Origin: Chitinophaga varians
GTDB lineage: Bacteria > Bacteroidota > Bacteroidia > Chitinophagales > Chitinophagaceae
Reading direction: 5' to 3'
Length of the DNA: 64,000 nt
Assembly: GCF_014529945.1 (NCBI RefSeq)
Contig: NZ_JACVFB010000004.1
Span: forward strand, 372,001 to 436,000
The notes beneath the pieces were generated by a model. The model was not told the DNA's origin and searched no databases. It was given only the letters and a program-made list of their open reading frames with translations. The number at the start of each line of letters is the position of its first letter. Position 1 is the first letter of the stretch. Positions 61,668 to 64,000 of the stretch are shown here, piece by piece. Made by a program: the position numbers and the translations under genes.

Positions 61668-63095
61668 TTACTTTTTACCAAAGCCCTGCCGCTGCATATT
61701 TCCCCATGTCACCCGTTTGCCGGTGAGGAAGTTGTAGTAGCCCCGCAGGGAGAAATACACGATAATGGGATGATATATAACAAACTCGAGGAAAGCGGTC
61801 ATACAAAGGAATAACACTTCTTTCCAGGTCTTATAATAACGGAAGGTGAGCTGGTCCCACAAGATAGCGATGGTGGTGATCATAATAGAGTAGGTATACA
61901 CAAACAATAACAACAATAGTGCATTGTGCCAGTGTATATATCCCAGCAGCGCCAGCAGCAGGTAGGTGATAAGACCAAGCATTTCTACCACCGGGGCCAG
62001 CAACTCAAAAAAGAAATTATAGGGGAAGATGACCATTCCGATTTTGCCATATTTGGGATTGAGAAACATGTGAAAGTGAGCGTGTATCAATTGTGCCAAT
62101 CCTCTTGCCCAGCGTATCCGTTGCCGTTTGAATATTTCCAGTGTATTCGGTGCTTCTGTCCAACACAAGGTTTTAGGAACATAACGGATGGCGTAGTCAA
62201 TATTGTAATCATAAGCATACCGGCACATACGGCTCATCAGTTCCATGTCTTCACCAAAGGAAGTATGGTCATAACCGCCGCAGCGGATGGCTACTTCCTT
62301 GTCGAATAATCCCAGTCCGCCGGATACGTTGGGGACGCAGTTGATATAACTCCAGCCCATTTTACCGAGCACAAAAGAACGGATGTATTCCACTTCCTGG
62401 AAACGGGGCAGTAGCTCCCGTGGCGGCCGCATACGGGTCATCACGCCCTCGTCAAACTCACAGGAGTTGCCGATTCGCAGCGTGCCTCCGGTGGCAATGA
62501 CCCTTTTTTTCTCTTCCTGTAATACCGGCCGTATCAGCTCCAGCAGCGTGTTTTTGTCCAGTACACAGTCTACATCGGTGCAGAGGAAATAATCGAAAGA
62601 TGCTGCGTTGATGCCGGCGTTGGAGGCATCGGCCTTGCTCTTGCCGTTCACTTTGTCGAGTACCACCAGCGTGGAATAGGCCGGGTTGGTGGACTTGTAC
62701 ACCCGCTTCACCGGTTGGGTCTTCAGTTTTATGTGATAGGCGAAATCTACTTCCTGCAGACTGAATTCCCGGATCAGCTGTTCCAGCGTATTGTCGGTGC
62801 TGCCATCGTTGATGACAATGATCTCGAAGCGGGGATAATTCAAGGTCAGCAGGGAACGGACATTGTCGATAATCGTGAGGCCTTCATTGTAAGCCGGCGC
62901 CAGTACGGAGATGCCGGGAACGATGCCGGAACCGGCCAGTACGTCCAGCTGATAGTCGTTGTCCTGACGGGCATACTGCCGCACGCCCAGCATGGAAAAG
63001 AAGGCCAGCATGGCATATACCAGCAGCAGCACCAGCCCGTACAGGAAAATGGTGCTCTGATAAATATGGCTGATGGCGTTTACAATGCTTTGCAT
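61668..63095 (-). CDS. Membrane GT2 glycosyltransferase (polysaccharide synthase-like), copy 2
   Basis: 475 residues from ATG 63095, which overlaps the upstream stop in TGATG; the longer frame start at 63122 lies inside the HEAT gene. It is a paralogue of the gene at 60150: 'IIVINDGSTDNTLEQ', 'CTDVDCVLDKNTLLEL', 'SFGEDMELMSRM', 'KRQRIRWARGLAQ'. All catalytic motifs are intact. It lacks the Cys/His insertion. Two membrane synthases in one operon suggest either a heteromeric enzyme or two sugars alternating in the polymer. Confidence 0.92.
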   Translation of the reverse strand: MQSIVNAISHIYQSTIFLYGLVLLLVYAMLAFFSMLGVRQYARQDNDYQLDVLAGSGIVPGISVLAPAYNEGLTIIDNVRSLLTLNYPRFEIIVINDGSTDNTLEQLIREFSLQEVDFAYHIKLKTQPVKRVYKSTNPAYSTLVVLDKVNGKSKADASNAGINAASFDYFLCTDVDCVLDKNTLLELIRPVLQEEKKRVIATGGTLRIGNSCEFDEGVMTRMRPPRELLPRFQEVEYIRSFVLGKMGWSYINCVPNVSGGLGLFDKEVAIRCGGYDHTSFGEDMELMSRMCRYAYDYNIDYAIRYVPKTLCWTEAPNTLEIFKRQRIRWARGLAQLIHAHFHMFLNPKYGKIGMVIFPYNFFFELLAPVVEMLGLITYLLLALLGYIHWHNALLLLLFVYTYSIMITTIAILWDQLTFRYYKTWKEVLFLCMTAFLEFVIYHPIIVYFSLRGYYNFLTGKRVTWGNMQRQGFGKK

Positions 63096-64000
63096 CAGTA
63101 CTTGATTAAGGGGTTCATACAATGTCTCAGTATCCGCAGGTTTTCCTGCGAAACGGAGGAAAGCAGTTCATCACCGGGATGATCGCTCACCCATTGGTTC
63201 CTTACCAGCGATTTGGCGGCGTGTTTACGCAGGTCAAAATCGGTGGCGTGTAAAAATTCTGTTTTCAGAAATTCAACATGTTCTCCGCTGCCGATGCGGC
63301 CCAATGCTTTGAGTATTTCTATCTGACAGGGGATAGGCTGATGGCTGTATAATGCTACCAGCTTATCTTCCGCGATGCGGGCACGTAACTTGCCGAGGCA
63401 GTTGATGGCGTCTGCACGCAGATAGTGGTCCTTGGTCTCCAGCAGCCGGAGAATAGCGGGTACCGCATTGTGTTGGTTGTAATATACCACCAGCTTCAGA
63501 CAGAACGAAATAACACTCTTGTTGCCGGAGTAGATGATCCACCGCGCGAAATTGGGGATAGCGATATTTTCTGTGCTGGTGATGGTCCGGAACAGCTCTA
63601 CCTGGTCCCACATCAGCAGCGGCTCTTTAGCAATATCAAAGAACTTGAAAGGCTCGTTTTTACTCAGTTTAATATAGGCGTGCCTGGCGGCGGCACGCAG
63701 TTCCCGGTTACGGTCGTTGGTCATCGGGAGGATGGTGACATCAGAGATGAACATATCCAGACTGGTCAGCTCTGTAAGTGCCTGTACCTTTTTCTCCCAG
63801 TGCCGCGATTTCAGTTTTTTCAGGGTGTCGTTGTCCAGGTCCAGCTGCATGTACAGGTTACGCAGCAGTAGTCCTATATTGCCCCGTACATTACGGCGGA
63901 AATGGATAATACGGCCGGTGAGCGCCTGTCGTGCCCATCTGCGATGCAGGGGCAGCTGCTCAAAAGGAGCGATGTTAAGCTGTATTTCATCTGGTGGAAC
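63095..64000 (-). CDS. HEAT-repeat-like protein, partial (5' end beyond window)
   Basis: The minus-strand frame is open from the window edge (64000) to the stop at 63095, 301 codons; the ATG at 63850 is therefore probably internal. The sequence contains helical pairs typical of HEAT repeats ('RNRELRAAARHAYIKLS', 'LETKDHYLRADAINCLGKLRA', 'CQIEILKALGRIGSGEHVEFLKTE', cited in parts). The upstream part ('RRWARQALTGRIIHFRRNVRGNIGLLLRNLY') is basic and may be the start of the cytoplasmic part after a membrane segment. It shares an overlapping stop/start with the GT2 gene, so it belongs to this operon as scaffold or regulator. Confidence 0.75.
   Translation of the reverse strand, partial: VPPDEIQLNIAPFEQLPLHRRWARQALTGRIIHFRRNVRGNIGLLLRNLYMQLDLDNDTLKKLKSRHWEKKVQALTELTSLDMFISDVTILPMTNDRNRELRAAARHAYIKLSKNEPFKFFDIAKEPLLMWDQVELFRTITSTENIAIPNFARWIIYSGNKSVISFCLKLVVYYNQHNAVPAILRLLETKDHYLRADAINCLGKLRARIAEDKLVALYSHQPIPCQIEILKALGRIGSGEHVEFLKTEFLHATDFDLRKHAAKSLVRNQWVSDHPGDELLSSVSQENLRILRHCMNPLIKY

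Overview
The window looks like chromosome of a Bacteroidota bacterium, most likely Chitinophagaceae (Chitinophaga-like). Reasons: a SusC/SusD pair, TonB receptors with a carboxypeptidase-regulatory-like N-terminus, many -7 boxes of the form TAnnTTTG (several placed almost at the start codon), T6SS genes of the Bacteroidota VgrG/Rhs type, and a base composition near 50% GC. No rRNA, tRNA, CRISPR array, integrase or transposase was seen. Species was not determined.

Layout. 1-3156: the end of one sulfatase, a complete second sulfatase, a long inverted repeat, and an NmrA-type NAD(P)-binding protein. 3364-9664: a siderophore-type TonB receptor, two envelope proteins facing away from a DUF6528-like secreted protein, and a DbpA-like helicase. 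9752-12227 (minus): a TetR repressor with a small partner, peptidase E, and a GNAT-like gene followed by a 56-residue gene. 12435-18201: a lipoprotein galactose mutarotase converging on a susC-susD pair. 18202-19451: a long non-coding stretch ending in a 17-bp tandem array and a textbook Bacteroidota promoter.

19452-34434 is the most coherent block: a truncated-looking membrane protein, DUF4159, MoxR AAA+ ATPase, DUF58/vWA protein, BatA-like membrane protein, two more large membrane proteins, then two consecutive tldD-tldE pairs whose TldD members carry export signals. I read it as an envelope-associated AAA+/vWA chaperone module working with an exported, duplicated TldD/E peptidase. 34546-39885 holds mostly single metabolic or envelope genes and a small protein with primase-like (AEP) motifs.

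39949-48768 (minus) is a T6SS effector island: vgrG, a 448-residue likely adaptor, a DUF3592-like protein, a 1417-residue PAAR-like/Rhs protein with a PD-(D/E)XK-like C-terminal nuclease, a candidate immunity gene, and a frameshifted small gene. No T6SS sheath, baseplate or ClpV genes are in the window, so the apparatus must lie elsewhere. 49150-57161 (minus) has an outer-membrane barrel protein and a TetR-controlled RND efflux operon (tolC-hlyD-acrB). Three copies of a 15-bp operator link regulator and pump, and a 92-bp tandem array lies between them. 57285-64000 (minus) is an exopolysaccharide-like operon: a HEAT-type protein (running off the window), two paralogous membrane GT2 synthases, and a TPR/YaiO-type outer-membrane protein.

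Two long inverted repeats (1912-2234 and 34438-34562) overlap the 3' ends of coding genes and supply their last codons. All calls come from reading the sequence; no database search was run.
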